A stretch of DNA of 64,000 nt from Methylomonas koyamae (GCF_001644025.1 NZ_LUUK01000196.1:62001-126000), one strand, 5' to 3'; counted from the first letter of the stretch, positions 17,145-26,564 are shown. The notes: generated by a model not told the origin, from the letters alone. Numbers and translations are program-made.

Positions 17145-18311
17145 ATGTCATCAGAAAAACAAAATACCGGTAAACACGAGCCGCAGCCGGACTGGAAGCT
17201 GGAGGTGGATAAGCAATGGCGACAGTTTTCGGGCAAGGCCAACGATTTTTATAACGATCACAAACACCTGTTTTCCATGTCCAAGGTGGCTTCGATGCTC
17301 GGCGGCACACTGGTCGTCGCTTGGCTGGGCAGCGGCTTTTACATCGTTGGAGAAGGCAATCGCGGCGTGGTTGCCCGTTTCGGCGCCTATGCCGACACGA
17401 CGCTACCGGGCCCGCATTGGCACTTTCCGCTGCCGATCGAAGAGGTCACCATCGTCAACGTCGAGCAACAACGCTTCATCGAAATCGGCTACCGCGATTC
17501 CAGCCGATTGAGCAAATCGTCGTTGATTCCGGCGGAATCCTTAATGTTGACCGCGGACGAAAACATCATCAATGTCCGTCTGGCGGTGCAATATCAGGTC
17601 AACAACGCCAAAAACTACTTGTACAGCGTCAAGGATAACGAAAACACGTTGAAGCAAGTCACCGAGAGCGTCGAACGCGCGGTGATCGGCCGTAACAACA
17701 TGGACTTCGTACTGACCGAGGGCCGCAGCCAAATCGTCGCCGAACTAAAGGAACAGATTCAACAAGCGATGGACGACTACCGCACCGGCATCACGATCGC
17801 CAGCGTCAACTTGCAAGACGCTCAACCGCCAGAAGAAGTTCAAGGCGCGTTCGAGGACGCGATTCGGGCTCGGGAGGACAAGCAACGCTTGATCAACGAA
17901 GCCGAAGCCTATTCCAACGAGATTATCCCCAAGGCCCGCGGTGCCGCGTCTCGAATCATCCAGGAGGCCGAGGCTTACGAGGCTGAGAAACTCGCCAAAG
18001 CCAAGGGCGAAACCGAACGGTTCGATCAGTTATTGGTGGAATACGAGAAAAACCCGGCGATTACCCGCAAGCGTCTCTATCTGGAAGCCAAGGAAAAACT
18101 GTACAGCAGTACCAATAAAATCATGTTGGGCGCCGACGGCGCCAACCCGATGCTTTACATGCCGCTACCGCAAACCGCCGGCCATCCGGCCAGTTCGGCG
18201 ACCACCGGCGGAGTAGAAGCCGAGCATAACATCGAACCGTCCGCAAAAGATAAAAATGCCGCCCGCAAAAGCAGCGGCGGCGATTTACGCCCAAGCAGGA
18301 GCAAACCATGA
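17145..18311 (+). CDS. hflK: HflK-like SPFH/prohibitin membrane protein
   Basis: The 388-residue protein has a polar N-terminus, a single membrane segment at about 46-68 (VASMLGGTLVVAWLGSGFYIV), and an SPFH/band-7 domain, beginning VGEGNRGVVARFG, then the helical coiled-coil tail with AREDKQRLINEAEAYSNEI. HflK forms a cage with HflC around FtsH and modulates membrane-protein degradation. Start ATG 17145 has AAGAGGAG five bases ahead; an in-frame GTG at 17139 overlaps that site and is less likely. It lies 52 bases after the sigma gene and overlaps hflC by 4 bases. Confidence 0.92.
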   Translation: MSSEKQNTGKHEPQPDWKLEVDKQWRQFSGKANDFYNDHKHLFSMSKVASMLGGTLVVAWLGSGFYIVGEGNRGVVARFGAYADTTLPGPHWHFPLPIEEVTIVNVEQQRFIEIGYRDSSRLSKSSLIPAESLMLTADENIINVRLAVQYQVNNAKNYLYSVKDNENTLKQVTESVERAVIGRNNMDFVLTEGRSQIVAELKEQIQQAMDDYRTGITIASVNLQDAQPPEEVQGAFEDAIRAREDKQRLINEAEAYSNEIIPKARGAASRIIQEAEAYEAEKLAKAKGETERFDQLLVEYEKNPAITRKRLYLEAKEKLYSSTNKIMLGADGANPMLYMPLPQTAGHPASSATTGGVEAEHNIEPSAKDKNAARKSSGGDLRPSRSKP

Positions 18312-19171
18312 GCAGCCGAATCCAAGTCCTGATTCCCAGCAGTCTGTTGTTACTGATTTTGGCCTACATGTCCGTGTTTTACGTCCGCGAACATGAAAAA
18401 GCCATCCTGTTCCGTCTCGGTGAAATGGTTAGCGCCGATTACAAGCCGGGACTCCATTTTAAGACCCCCATCATCAATAACGTCAGCACGTTTGATGCGC
18501 GCGTGCTGACCTTGGACGCCAAGTCCGAGCGTTTTCTTACCTCCGAAAAGAAGAACGTTATAGTCGACTCGTTCGCCAAGTGGCGAATCGGTGATGTGGG
18601 TCTTTTTTACACCACGGTCGGCGGCGACGAGTTTCAAGCGAACCTGCGCCTGGACCAAATCATGAAGGACGCGATGCGTAGCGAGTTCGGCGTCAGGACC
18701 ATCAAACAACTGATCTCCGAAGACCGCAGCGAGTTGCGCAACACTTTGCTGCAAAAACTGGCGCCGACCGCGGCCAAGTTCGGCATCGAGCTGATCGATA
18801 TCCGCGTCAAACGCATCGATTTGCCACCGGAAGTCAGCAGCTCGGTTTATCAAAGGATGCGCGCCGAGCGGGAACGGGTCGCCCGGGAATTCCGTTCGCA
18901 AGGCGCCGAAAGCGCCGAACAAATCAGCGCCGAGGCCGACAAGCAGCGGCAAGTCATCGTAGCCAACGCCCAGCGAGATGCCGAAAACATTCGCGGCCGC
19001 GGCGACGCCGGCTCCGCCGAAATCTATGCGAAAAGTTTCGGACGCAATCCGGAGTTCTACGCCTTTTACCGCTCGCTGCAGGCGTACCAAACCTCGTTCG
19101 AGAAAACTCAGGATACCCTGGTGTTGAAACCGGATTCGGACTTTTTCAAATACTTCTCCAGCGAAAAATAA
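18308..19171 (+). CDS. hflC: HflC-like SPFH/prohibitin membrane protein
   Basis: The 287-residue partner of HflK has an N-terminal membrane helix (IPSSLLLLILAYMSVFYV), then VREHEKAILFRLGEM, the SPFH domain (DARVLTLDAKSERFLTSEKK, in part) and the tail RMRAERERVAREFRSQG, which is highly typical of HflC. Together HflK and HflC form a large periplasmic ring complex with FtsH at the inner membrane. The start overlaps the hflK stop (ATGA), so production is coupled. ftsH follows 15 bases later, which is not the usual enterobacterial arrangement (hflX-hflK-hflC, with ftsH elsewhere). Confidence 0.95.
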   Translation: MSSRIQVLIPSSLLLLILAYMSVFYVREHEKAILFRLGEMVSADYKPGLHFKTPIINNVSTFDARVLTLDAKSERFLTSEKKNVIVDSFAKWRIGDVGLFYTTVGGDEFQANLRLDQIMKDAMRSEFGVRTIKQLISEDRSELRNTLLQKLAPTAAKFGIELIDIRVKRIDLPPEVSSSVYQRMRAERERVAREFRSQGAESAEQISAEADKQRQVIVANAQRDAENIRGRGDAGSAEIYAKSFGRNPEFYAFYRSLQAYQTSFEKTQDTLVLKPDSDFFKYFSSEK

Positions 19172-19186
19172 ACGGGGAACCGCGCC

Positions 19187-21085
19187 ATGAAAAAATTCTT
19201 AATCTTCATTACGATCATCGCGGCGATCGGTATCGTGGTATCGGCGGTGCTCAACCGCAGCCTGCCCGATTACGATCCTCATTACGAAATCTCTTATTCG
19301 GATTTCATCGAGGATGTCCGCAACAAAGTCGTTACCGAAGTCGTGATTAGCGGTTACGACGTCGAGGGCCGCCGTCAGAACGGCACCCGCTTCGTCACCT
19401 ATAACCCGAATGACGCCCGGATGATCGACGAATTGTTGGAATACGGCGTCAAGATCAAAGTCGAAAAACCGCAACCGCCGTCAACCTTATTTCAAATACT
19501 GATGTCGTGGGCGCCAACCTTGCTATTGATCGCGGTGCTGGTTTATTTCATGCGCCGTCAGCAAGGCGCGGGTCCCGGCGGCCAAATGGGCTTCGGCAAG
19601 AGCCGCGCCAAATTGATGGCCGAGGATCAAGTCAAGGTTCGCTTCGGCGACGTGGCCGGCGTCGAGGAAGCCAAGGAAGACGTCAAGGAGATGGTCGACT
19701 TCCTGAAAGACCCCAGCAAATACGAAGCCCTGGGCGGCAAAATCCCGCGCGGCGTGCTGATGGTCGGCCCTCCCGGAACCGGTAAGACTCTGCTGGCCAG
19801 AGCCATCGCCGGCGAAGCGGGCGTGCCGTTCTTCTCGATCTCCGGCTCCGATTTCGTCGAAATGTTCGTCGGGGTCGGCGCGGCCAGGGTCCGCGACATG
19901 TTCGAGCAAGCCAAAAAGCGCGCGCCCTGCATCATCTTCATCGACGAGATCGACGCGGTTGGCCGCCAGCGCGGCAGCGGCAATCTGGGCAACGACGAAC
20001 GCGAGCAAACCCTGAACCAATTGCTGGTGGAAATGGATGGTTTCAGCGGCAACGAAGGCATCATTGTCATCGCCGCCACCAACCGCGCCGACGTGCTGGA
20101 TAAGGCGCTGCTGCGTCCCGGCCGGTTCGACCGTCAAGTGCAAGTCGGCTTGCCGGACATCAAGGGCCGCGAGCAAATCCTCAAGGTCCACGGCGCGCGG
20201 GTACCGCTGGCCGAAGACGTCAACATCAACGATCTGGCGCGCGGCACGCCGGGATTTTCCGGCGCCGAACTGGCCAACCTGATTAACGAGGGCGCCCTGT
20301 TCGCGGCTCGCAACAACAAGAAAGTGGTGTCGATGGCCGAACTCGACAAAGCCCGCGACAAAATGATCATGGGCGCCGAGAAACGCACGATGGTGATGAG
20401 CCGTGACGATTTGCTGATGACCGCCTACCACGAAGCCGGCCACGCGATTGTCGGCCGCTTGGTGCCCGAGCACGATCCGGTTTACAAGGTCAGCATCATG
20501 CCGCGCGGCGGCGCGTTGGGCATCACGATGTTCCTGCCCGAGCGCGATCAGTACAGCGCCAGCAAGGATAAATTGGAGAGCCAAATCTCCAGTCTGTTCG
20601 GCGGCCGGGTCGCCGAAGCGTTGATCTACGGTAAGAACAAGGTCACCACTGGCGCTTCGAACGACATCATGCGCGCCACCCAACTGGCCCGGAATATGGT
20701 GACCAAATGGGGCTTGTCGGAACGACTGGGTCCAATGGACTACGGCGACAGCGAAGGCGGCTACATGGGCCCGCAATCCAAGCCGATGTCGGAAAAAATG
20801 GCACAAGTGATCGACGACGAGATTCGTGCGGTGGTCGATACGAATTACAACCGCGCGGAGACCATTTTGAAGGAAAACATCGAAATCCTGCACAACATGG
20901 CGCACGCCCTGCTGGACTGGGAAACCCTGGATAAATTTCAAATCGACTTACTGATGCGCGGCCACCAAATCGCGCCGCCGGAACCCGAGCCGGAACCGGT
21001 GGTTGCCGAGGATGCGGATGCGGAGCCCGCCGACGCAAACCCAATAGACGGAAGCCTGGAACCGGGACCGGCCCTGGCGTCTTAA
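19187..21085 (+). CDS. ftsH: ATP-dependent zinc metalloprotease FtsH
   Basis: The 632-residue inner-membrane AAA protease has two membrane helices (residues 4-22 and about 105-122) flanking a periplasmic domain. The Walker A motif is GPPGTGKT (194-201), Walker B is FIDEID (251-256), the second region of homology contains [20 protein letters not shown], and the zinc-binding motif is HEAGH (415-419). It degrades misfolded or regulatory membrane and cytosolic proteins. The acidic, Pro-rich tail ([17 protein letters not shown]) is a little unusual. Placement behind an alternative sigma factor and hflKC suggests a stress-dedicated copy; whether the genome has a second, housekeeping ftsH cannot be seen here. 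Confidence 0.97.
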   Translation: MKKFLIFITIIAAIGIVVSAVLNRSLPDYDPHYEISYSDFIEDVRNKVVTEVVISGYDVEGRRQNGTRFVTYNPNDARMIDELLEYGVKIKVEKPQPPSTLFQILMSWAPTLLLIAVLVYFMRRQQGAGPGGQMGFGKSRAKLMAEDQVKVRFGDVAGVEEAKEDVKEMVDFLKDPSKYEALGGKIPRGVLMVGPPGTGKTLLARAIAGEAGVPFFSISGSDFVEMFVGVGAARVRDMFEQAKKRAPCIIFIDEIDAVGRQRGSGNLGNDEREQTLNQLLVEMDGFSGNEGIIVIAATNRADVLDKALLRPGRFDRQVQVGLPDIKGREQILKVHGARVPLAEDVNINDLARGTPGFSGAELANLINEGALFAARNNKKVVSMAELDKARDKMIMGAEKRTMVMSRDDLLMTAYHEAGHAIVGRLVPEHDPVYKVSIMPRGGALGITMFLPERDQYSASKDKLESQISSLFGGRVAEALIYGKNKVTTGASNDIMRATQLARNMVTKWGLSERLGPMDYGDSEGGYMGPQSKPMSEKMAQVIDDEIRAVVDTNYNRAETILKENIEILHNMAHALLDWETLDKFQIDLLMRGHQIAPPEPEPEPVVAEDADAEPADANPIDGSLEPGPALAS

Positions 21086-21099
21086 CCTTCCTCCTCTAT

Positions 21100-21140
21100 A
21101 TACCCTCCAAACCTGCAACACTCTTGGAGGGTATCTTTTT
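21100..21140 (+). terminator. Rho-independent terminator after ftsH
   Basis: A perfect 11-bp stem ATACCCTCCAA (21100-21110) / TTGGAGGGTAT (21124-21134) with a 13-base loop is followed by CTTTTT. It lies just before the ribosome-binding site of the next gene, so read-through or a promoter in the loop region may feed the downstream genes. Confidence 0.85.
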
Positions 21141-21152
21141 CGAGGTGTCGCG

Positions 21153-21599
21153 ATGCAGACCAAAACCCTAGCGGGCAAAACCCTCGACATCGTGGAATTG
21201 CTGCTGCAAGTCAACTTTAACGCCGCGGTGTTGCTGGTTCTGATCAGCTCGGCGTTGTCGATGTTCGGCGGTGCAATCTATTTCGAGGATAACAGCGACC
21301 TGTACGGTCCGCTCGCCAACAATCTGCGCTTGATGATGTTTTACTTGAGTCTGGTGCAGATTGCCGTCTACAGCTTTTATTTATACGGCAACAGCCCGGC
21401 CGCGGTCGCCGGTCTGGGCGTGTTTTTATTATTGTTGACCGCGTCGTTGGGGTTTTACGCTTCGATCAACCAGATCGAAATCGACGAGAAATACGCCGAG
21501 CTATTCCTGTACGCCGGCGCATCTCACCTGGTGTACGGCGGTCTAGCGGCATTCCGCCAAGATCGACACGGAGGATCTTCCGCTTCGAAAGGACATTAA
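21153..21599 (+). CDS. Small polytopic membrane protein, unknown function
   Basis: The 148-residue protein has four hydrophobic stretches: about 22-40 (FNAAVLLVLISSALSMFGGA), 60-77 (LMMFYLSLVQIAVYSFYLY, in part), 83-103 and 118-132. I do not recognise the family. GAGGTG lies six bases before ATG 21153. It sits between the FtsH and LOV-photolyase halves of the cluster and directly after the ftsH terminator. Its position suggests a role in the same light/oxidative stress response, but nothing in the sequence defines one. Confidence 0.75.
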   Translation: MQTKTLAGKTLDIVELLLQVNFNAAVLLVLISSALSMFGGAIYFEDNSDLYGPLANNLRLMMFYLSLVQIAVYSFYLYGNSPAAVAGLGVFLLLLTASLGFYASINQIEIDEKYAELFLYAGASHLVYGGLAAFRQDRHGGSSASKGH

Positions 21600-21695
21600 T
21601 TGATGACTACGCAAAGTTAATCGACCAACGGCCGGCACCACAATAACGACAAACCGGCCGACTTCACCAAGCTTGCATTCAGAGAGGGGGACTCC

Positions 21696-22178
21696 ATGCC
21701 TATCAAGCTACCGTTCGACGCCACCAGGCCGGTCGCCGGCCAAGCCAGTGTCGAGATTGAAAAACCGATCACTGAAGTGTTCGATTTCGTCGGCACCCGC
21801 TTTTTCGACAATTACCCGAAATGGGCCGAAGAATTATTGGCGTTTCAAGCCTTGGACGGCGAGGAAGTGTTCGTCGGCGCCAAGGCTCGACAATGCATAC
21901 TCGAAAACGGCGAGCCCATCGAATCGGTGTTCGAAATCACCGAATACCAACCCGAAGACACCCTGATTTTTCGCGGCTTGACGTCACCGTATCGGCATAG
22001 TTATTTACTCGAAGGTCTCAACGACCGCAGCCCGACTCGCCTGACCTTTCGCTTCGAGTTGCTCAATCTCGACGTGTTCATGCGGCCCTTCGAGAAACTG
22101 ATCCGAGCCGCGATAGAAGACGGCGCCGAAAATACCGTGGAAAACATTCGCAACCTGATCGTCGCCGAGTCGCCTTAG
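21696..22178 (+). CDS. SRPBCC (START-like) domain protein
   Basis: The 160-residue protein fits the helix-grip SRPBCC fold: an early beta strand ending in ASVEIEKPITEVFDFVG, then FFDNYPKW, and a long C-terminal helix (FMRPFEKLIRAAIEDGAENTVENI, in part). Members bind hydrophobic ligands such as lipids, polyketides or carotenoids. GAGAGGGGGA precedes ATG 21696. It begins the tight downstream run of the light cluster, with the LOV gene 52 bases later. The ligand is unknown. Comparable SRPBCC genes occur in light-inducible gene clusters, from memory. Confidence 0.8.
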   Translation: MPIKLPFDATRPVAGQASVEIEKPITEVFDFVGTRFFDNYPKWAEELLAFQALDGEEVFVGAKARQCILENGEPIESVFEITEYQPEDTLIFRGLTSPYRHSYLLEGLNDRSPTRLTFRFELLNLDVFMRPFEKLIRAAIEDGAENTVENIRNLIVAESP

Positions 22179-22230
22179 TCTGGCGTCAAGTTCGACCATA
22201 AAAATAAAACGCTTACCGGGAGTAACTAAC

Positions 22231-22692
22231 ATGCCTTTCGTAGTCAAAAAAGACAGCGGCATCATTCCGCAAATTCTATCGGCGATACTCGACGAATGCG
22301 TCAACGGCGTGACGTTGGCCGATCCCGATCTCGACGATGCCCCCATCGTTTACGCCAACAAGGCCTTCGAGCGCCTGACCGGATACGGTAGCGATGAAAT
22401 CGTCGGCCACAATTGCCGGTTTTTGCAAGGTGAAGACCGCGACCAGCCGGCCCGCCGCCAAATTGCGGAAGCGATGCGTAAGCATGAATCGGTCGAAGTC
22501 GAGCTGCGAAATTACAAGAAGGACGGCACCCTGTTTCACAACCGGCTACGCATTATCCCGCTGTTCGATAACAAACAACGGGTGATGTACTACCTCGGCG
22601 TGCAATACGACATTACCCAGCAAGTCAACGCCGATCACGAAATCCAAGCCCTCTCCGCCCTGCTGGGCAGCACGCCCGGCCAAACCGGTTAA
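22231..22692 (+). CDS. Short LOV-domain blue-light photoreceptor
   Basis: The 153-residue protein is essentially one LOV (PAS) domain with short flanking helices. The flavin-adduct motif GHNCRFLQG is intact (Cys62 is the FMN-reactive cysteine), with the FMN contacts Asn43, Asn94, Asn104 and Gln125 (YLGVQYDIT) conserved. The architecture is that of the short LOV proteins described in Pseudomonas putida (PpSB1-LOV, PpSB2-LOV): no kinase or DNA-binding output, so it should act by dimer or partner interaction. It sits in the same gene run as a photolyase and downstream of a B12-type CarH-like regulator. Blue-light sensing is strongly supported by the motif. Confidence 0.93.
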   Translation: MPFVVKKDSGIIPQILSAILDECVNGVTLADPDLDDAPIVYANKAFERLTGYGSDEIVGHNCRFLQGEDRDQPARRQIAEAMRKHESVEVELRNYKKDGTLFHNRLRIIPLFDNKQRVMYYLGVQYDITQQVNADHEIQALSALLGSTPGQTG

Positions 22693-22709
22693 TCCGACGG
22701 AGGTGTCCA

Positions 22710-23543
22710 ATGAACGCCGCAATCGATACCCAACCCGCCGCCGCGATCGCTTTTAACCAAGCCTTGTTCGGGCTCGCCATTCTGGCCTTCGTCGCTTTAC
22801 TGGTTTTGGAAAAACGTCAGCCCCATTTGCCGTTTTCGACCAAAATCTACAAAGAGTCGCTGGTAACCAACACCGCCGCCTTTTTAATCAATAATCTGAT
22901 ATTGACGGTATTGCGCGCCTCGTCGCTATTTCTGGTCGCTCAACAATTCGCCGATTTCGGTCTACTTGGCAAGTTGGACAACGGTCCGGTGAAATGGCTG
23001 TTGGCCTTCGCCTTTTTCGATTTGGCGATTTACGCTTGGCACTATGCCAGTCATCGCTTCGAATGGCTGTGGCGGTTCCACAAAATCCACCATAGCGACA
23101 AGTGTTTCAACGTCTCGACCGGCTTTCGCTTCCACGTCTTCGACCTGTTGCTGGAAATCCTCTACAAATGCGTGTTCGTGGTATTGATTGGGGTGGATGC
23201 CTATCTAGTGCTATCGATCGAAATCATCGAACTGTTTTTCATCTTTTTTCACCACGCCAACCTGCGCGTGCCGCACGAGCAGGCCCTGTCGCAACTGATT
23301 ATCACCCCCTCGCTGCACCGCACCCACCACTCTAAATTGCGTAGCGAACACGACAGTAACTACGGCATCGTGCTGGCAATATGGGACCGGCTGTTCGGCA
23401 CCCGGCTGGAATTGGCGCCGGCCCAGATCGGACTGGACTTGATCGAAGCGGAAAATTTCATTCAATTGTTTTCGCTGGCCTTCATTACCGAACGCCAGTT
23501 TCGCAAGTTGCTGCGTTGGATACCCAACAGCAAAAAGCCGTGA
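22710..23543 (+). CDS. Fatty acid hydroxylase/sterol desaturase superfamily membrane protein
   Basis: The 277-residue polytopic protein has the histidine clusters of this di-iron superfamily: HYASHRFEWLWRFHKIHH (an HxxxH...HxxHH arrangement), HH in FFHHANLR, and HRTHHS in the C-terminal part. These ligands define a membrane di-iron centre that hydroxylates or desaturates lipid substrates. The substrate might be a fatty acid, a carotenoid or a hopanoid/sterol; methanotrophs make the latter, but the sequence does not decide. It lies 17 bases after the LOV gene and 10 before msrP, so co-transcription is near certain. Confidence 0.88.
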   Translation: MNAAIDTQPAAAIAFNQALFGLAILAFVALLVLEKRQPHLPFSTKIYKESLVTNTAAFLINNLILTVLRASSLFLVAQQFADFGLLGKLDNGPVKWLLAFAFFDLAIYAWHYASHRFEWLWRFHKIHHSDKCFNVSTGFRFHVFDLLLEILYKCVFVVLIGVDAYLVLSIEIIELFFIFFHHANLRVPHEQALSQLIITPSLHRTHHSKLRSEHDSNYGIVLAIWDRLFGTRLELAPAQIGLDLIEAENFIQLFSLAFITERQFRKLLRWIPNSKKP

Positions 23544-23553
23544 GGTCCCAGCC

Positions 23554-24477
23554 ATGTTGATTAAAACCCGCCAGGCCTTTCGCGATCACGACGTGACCGA
23601 CCCAGCCATATTCCAATCCCGCCGCGTTCTTCTGAAAGCCATGGGGCTGGCCGCCGCCGCGCCGTGGACCTTGGCCGCCGCGACCCAAACCCGGCAATCG
23701 ATAGCCGACGCCAACGCCGTTACCCCAGCCAGGCTGGTCGAGCAATACAACAATTACTACGAGCTAGCTTTCGACAAGGAAAGCGTCGCGCAATTGGCTA
23801 GACATATCGCCGTCGAGCCTTGGCAAATCGAAATCGCCGGCGAAGTCGAAAAGCCCGGCCTCTACCGACTCGAGGACATACTGCGCGACCATCCCCGCCA
23901 GGAACGCATCTACCGCTTACGCTGCGTGGAAGGTTGGTCGGCGGTAATTCCGTGGCTAGGCTTTCCGTTGGCGGACTTGCTGAAACGCGCTCAACCGCTG
24001 TCCGCCGCCCGTTTCGTCAAGTTCACCTCGGCCGCGCAACCCGAGGCCATGCCCAAATTGCGGGCCGGCGCGATGTTGGACTGGCCTTATGTCGAAGGAC
24101 TACGCCTGGACGAAGCGTTGCATCCGTTAACGATTTTGGCCAGCGGCATGTACGGACGGGATCTACCCAAGCAAAATGGCGCGCCGCTGCGCTTGGTCGT
24201 ACCCTGGAAATATGGCTTCAAAAGCATCAAAGCCATCGTCAAAATCGAATTGACCCGGCGAGCGCCGTTGACGTCCTGGAGCCGCTACGCGCCGAGCGAA
24301 TACGGCTTTTACGCCAACGTCAACCCGGCGGTGGCCCATCCGCGCTGGACCCAAACCAGCGAGCGCGTGCTCGGCTCGGATTTTTTCACGCCGCGCCGCA
24401 AAACCGAATTGTTCAACGGCTATGCCGACCAAGTCGGCCAACTTTATAGCCAGATGGACCTGAATCATTTTTTCTAA
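23554..24477 (+). CDS. msrP: Protein-methionine-sulfoxide reductase catalytic subunit MsrP
   Basis: The 307-residue periplasmic molybdoenzyme (formerly YedY) reduces methionine sulfoxide in envelope proteins. The Tat signal is present (SRRVLLKAMGLAAAAP, twin Arg at 23-24). YNNYYELAFDK matches the family block, and Cys124 in RLRCVEGWSAVIPW is the expected molybdenum ligand. C-terminal conserved blocks include RDLPKQNGAPLRL-like sequence (GRDLPKQNGAPLRLVVPWKYG, in part) and KSIKAIVKIE. It overlaps msrQ by one base (TAATG). Methionine oxidation by singlet oxygen or HOCl fits a photo-oxidative stress role. Confidence 0.96.
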   Translation: MLIKTRQAFRDHDVTDPAIFQSRRVLLKAMGLAAAAPWTLAAATQTRQSIADANAVTPARLVEQYNNYYELAFDKESVAQLARHIAVEPWQIEIAGEVEKPGLYRLEDILRDHPRQERIYRLRCVEGWSAVIPWLGFPLADLLKRAQPLSAARFVKFTSAAQPEAMPKLRAGAMLDWPYVEGLRLDEALHPLTILASGMYGRDLPKQNGAPLRLVVPWKYGFKSIKAIVKIELTRRAPLTSWSRYAPSEYGFYANVNPAVAHPRWTQTSERVLGSDFFTPRRKTELFNGYADQVGQLYSQMDLNHFF

Positions 24478-25100
24478 TGTCCGCGTTCATCCTCCGCCAT
24501 TTAAAGTCGATCACGCTCGCGGTCTGCTTGCTGCCGCTGTTGTGGCTGATCGCCGATACCGAACTGGATCGTTTGGGCGCCAATCCAATTCAGGCCGTGC
24601 ACATTCGGCTCGGCGATTGGGCCATGCGGTTTTTATGGATCACGTTGACGATTACCCCCGTACAAAGCATATCCAAATGGCGCGGCATGGCCGATTACCG
24701 GCAGATTTTCGGACTGTACAGTTTCCTTTACGCCAGCCTGCATTTATTGGCCTATTTGTGGGTCGATCACGCGCTGGCCTGGGACGCCATCGTGCCGGAT
24801 GTCCTGCAAAGCAACTATTTGTGGATGGGACTGATCGCGTACAGCCTGATCCTGTTGATGGCAATCACCTCGTCGAAATGGGCGATGAAACGGATGGGCA
24901 AACAGTGGAAGCGGCTGCACCGCTACATCTATCTGGCCTCGGTATTGGTGATTCTGCACTACTATTGGCAACTCAAGGGCAATCTGGCCGAGCCCGGTTT
25001 TTATCTGGTCATCCTCGGTTTGCTGCTGGGCTTTAGACTGGTTGGCTGGTTGAAGAGCCTGCGGCAAGCCTTGGTGCTTGGCGCCGGCCAGCGCGACTGA
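24477..25100 (+). CDS. msrQ: Heme-binding membrane subunit MsrQ
   Basis: The 207-residue integral membrane b-type cytochrome (formerly YedZ) supplies electrons from the quinone pool to MsrP. It has about six membrane helices with histidines in LYASLHLLAYLWVDH and KRLHRYIYLASVLVILHYYW, consistent with heme ligands of the ferric-reductase-like family. The TAATG overlap with msrP shows translational coupling. Length is normal (E. coli 211). Confidence 0.95.
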   Translation: MSAFILRHLKSITLAVCLLPLLWLIADTELDRLGANPIQAVHIRLGDWAMRFLWITLTITPVQSISKWRGMADYRQIFGLYSFLYASLHLLAYLWVDHALAWDAIVPDVLQSNYLWMGLIAYSLILLMAITSSKWAMKRMGKQWKRLHRYIYLASVLVILHYYWQLKGNLAEPGFYLVILGLLLGFRLVGWLKSLRQALVLGAGQRD

Positions 25101-25124
25101 CGATCCGACGACGAGGCGACGAAG

Positions 25125-26036
25125 ATGGCAAATCCAGCGATATTAATCACCGGCGGAACCGGCTTTTTGGGCAGCGCCTTAACCGAGGTCCTGCTCAAGC
25201 AAGGCTATTCGGTCCACATCTTCAGCCGCGACGCCGAAAAAGTCCGCGCCCGCTTCGGCGATCGGGTCGCGCCCGTGGTTACGCTAACAGACTTGCCGGA
25301 TGCCGGCGAATTCCGCGCCATCGTCAATCTGGCCGGTGCCGGCATTCTGGATCGGCGCTGGAGCCAGGACCGCAAGCGGGAATTGCGCGACAGCCGGATC
25401 GGCCCCACCCGGCAACTGGCCGACTGGATTAATGCCTCGACCCGGCCGCCGGGCGTCCTGATTAGCGGTTCTGCGATCGGCATATACGGCGACCAGGGCG
25501 AGCGTCCATTGGAAGAGACCAGCCCACCCAAGCCCGACTTCGCGCAGCAGCTGTGCGCCGACTGGGAGGCGGCGGCCATTGTCGCCGGATCGTCCGGTTG
25601 CCGGGTCTGTTTGCTGCGTACCGGCTTGGTATTGGGCAACGGCGGCGGCCTGCTGCAACGCCTGTTGCCGGTTTATCGCCTGGGGCTGGGCGGCACGATC
25701 GGCGACGGCAGGCAATGGATGTCCTGGATACATTTGACGGATTGGCTGGCGATCGTCGAAACCTTAATGAACGATAGCAATATGGTCGGACCGTATAATG
25801 CCACCGCGCCGACGCCTGTCGACAATCGTCAATTCAGCCAAGCCCTGGCCAGGACGCTGGGTCGGCCGATGCTGTTGCCGCTGCCGGCCTGGCTGTTGCG
25901 GCCGATATTGGGCGAAATGGCCGAACTGTTGCTGGGCGGCCAACGCGTGTTACCAACCCGCTTATCGAATCACGGCTTCGGTTTTCGCTATCCGCGTTTG
26001 GACGACGCTTTAAACCAACTTTTACTCCGCCACTGA
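25125..26036 (+). CDS. TIGR01777-type NAD(P)-dependent epimerase (YfcH/SulA-like)
   Basis: The 303-residue extended short-chain dehydrogenase has the nucleotide-binding ILITGGTGFLGSALTEVL and the family pattern SRIGPTRQLADWI, SGSAIGIYG, and WMSWIHLTDW. The C-terminal block VLPTRLSNHGFGFRYP is typical of TIGR01777. The biochemical role of this family is not established. Members recur in light-induced clusters near photolyase and lipocalin genes. It lies 24 bases after msrQ and 15 before the next membrane protein gene. Confidence 0.9.
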   Translation: MANPAILITGGTGFLGSALTEVLLKQGYSVHIFSRDAEKVRARFGDRVAPVVTLTDLPDAGEFRAIVNLAGAGILDRRWSQDRKRELRDSRIGPTRQLADWINASTRPPGVLISGSAIGIYGDQGERPLEETSPPKPDFAQQLCADWEAAAIVAGSSGCRVCLLRTGLVLGNGGGLLQRLLPVYRLGLGGTIGDGRQWMSWIHLTDWLAIVETLMNDSNMVGPYNATAPTPVDNRQFSQALARTLGRPMLLPLPAWLLRPILGEMAELLLGGQRVLPTRLSNHGFGFRYPRLDDALNQLLLRH

Positions 26037-26051
26037 CCATCCCGACCGTCT

Positions 26052-26561
26052 ATGCTCTTCAACAGTCTGGCTTTATTACTGGAATTCACCACCTTCATTG
26101 CTTGGTGGGAGGCACTCGCCGTCGGCGTTGCGCTGACCATCCTGCTGTACTCGCTAACGCCGCCGCCACCCGCTTACTGGGAAGTCAAGCTGCCGAATAC
26201 GTTATACCTCTACCTACAATGGAGTTGGCTGGGCTATACCAGGCTAAGTAGCGCGTTCTGGCCGTTCTTCCTGATTTACAATCCGATCCTGTTCGGCGTC
26301 GATTATCGACTTCAGGAAGGTTCGTTCACGGCCGCCAGCTGGATCACGATACACCTCATCTGCCTGATGCCGTTGATTTACTGGACCGGCGCGGTGTGGC
26401 GCTGCTCGGCGCATTGCACGGCAAGACATTGGGCGGTACTGGCCCGGCTGGCGACGGTCGCGGCGTTTGCCGATTTGGCGTTGCGCTGGGTGATTTATCG
26501 GTACTATCCCAACATTTTGTTCAATTGCCAGCAGATGATTGCGCAGTTCGGCGACTGCTAA
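26052..26561 (+). CDS. Four-helix membrane protein of unknown function
   Basis: The 169-residue protein is mostly hydrophobic with four likely membrane helices (about 20-35, 68-82, 93-110, 120-150) and many aromatic residues (YLYLQWSWLGY, WPFFLIYNPILFG). I recognise no family. It stops three bases before phrB, so it is translated within the same operon. A role in the photo-oxidative response is inferred only from position. Confidence 0.75.
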   Translation: MLFNSLALLLEFTTFIAWWEALAVGVALTILLYSLTPPPPAYWEVKLPNTLYLYLQWSWLGYTRLSSAFWPFFLIYNPILFGVDYRLQEGSFTAASWITIHLICLMPLIYWTGAVWRCSAHCTARHWAVLARLATVAAFADLALRWVIYRYYPNILFNCQQMIAQFGDC

Positions 26562-26564
26562 GCC

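Noticed and set aside
19523-20941. 472-codon open frame on the minus strand
   Set aside because: It lies wholly opposite ftsH, whose motifs are complete. Its Asp/His/Val-rich translation is the usual artefact of GC-biased codons read on the opposite strand.
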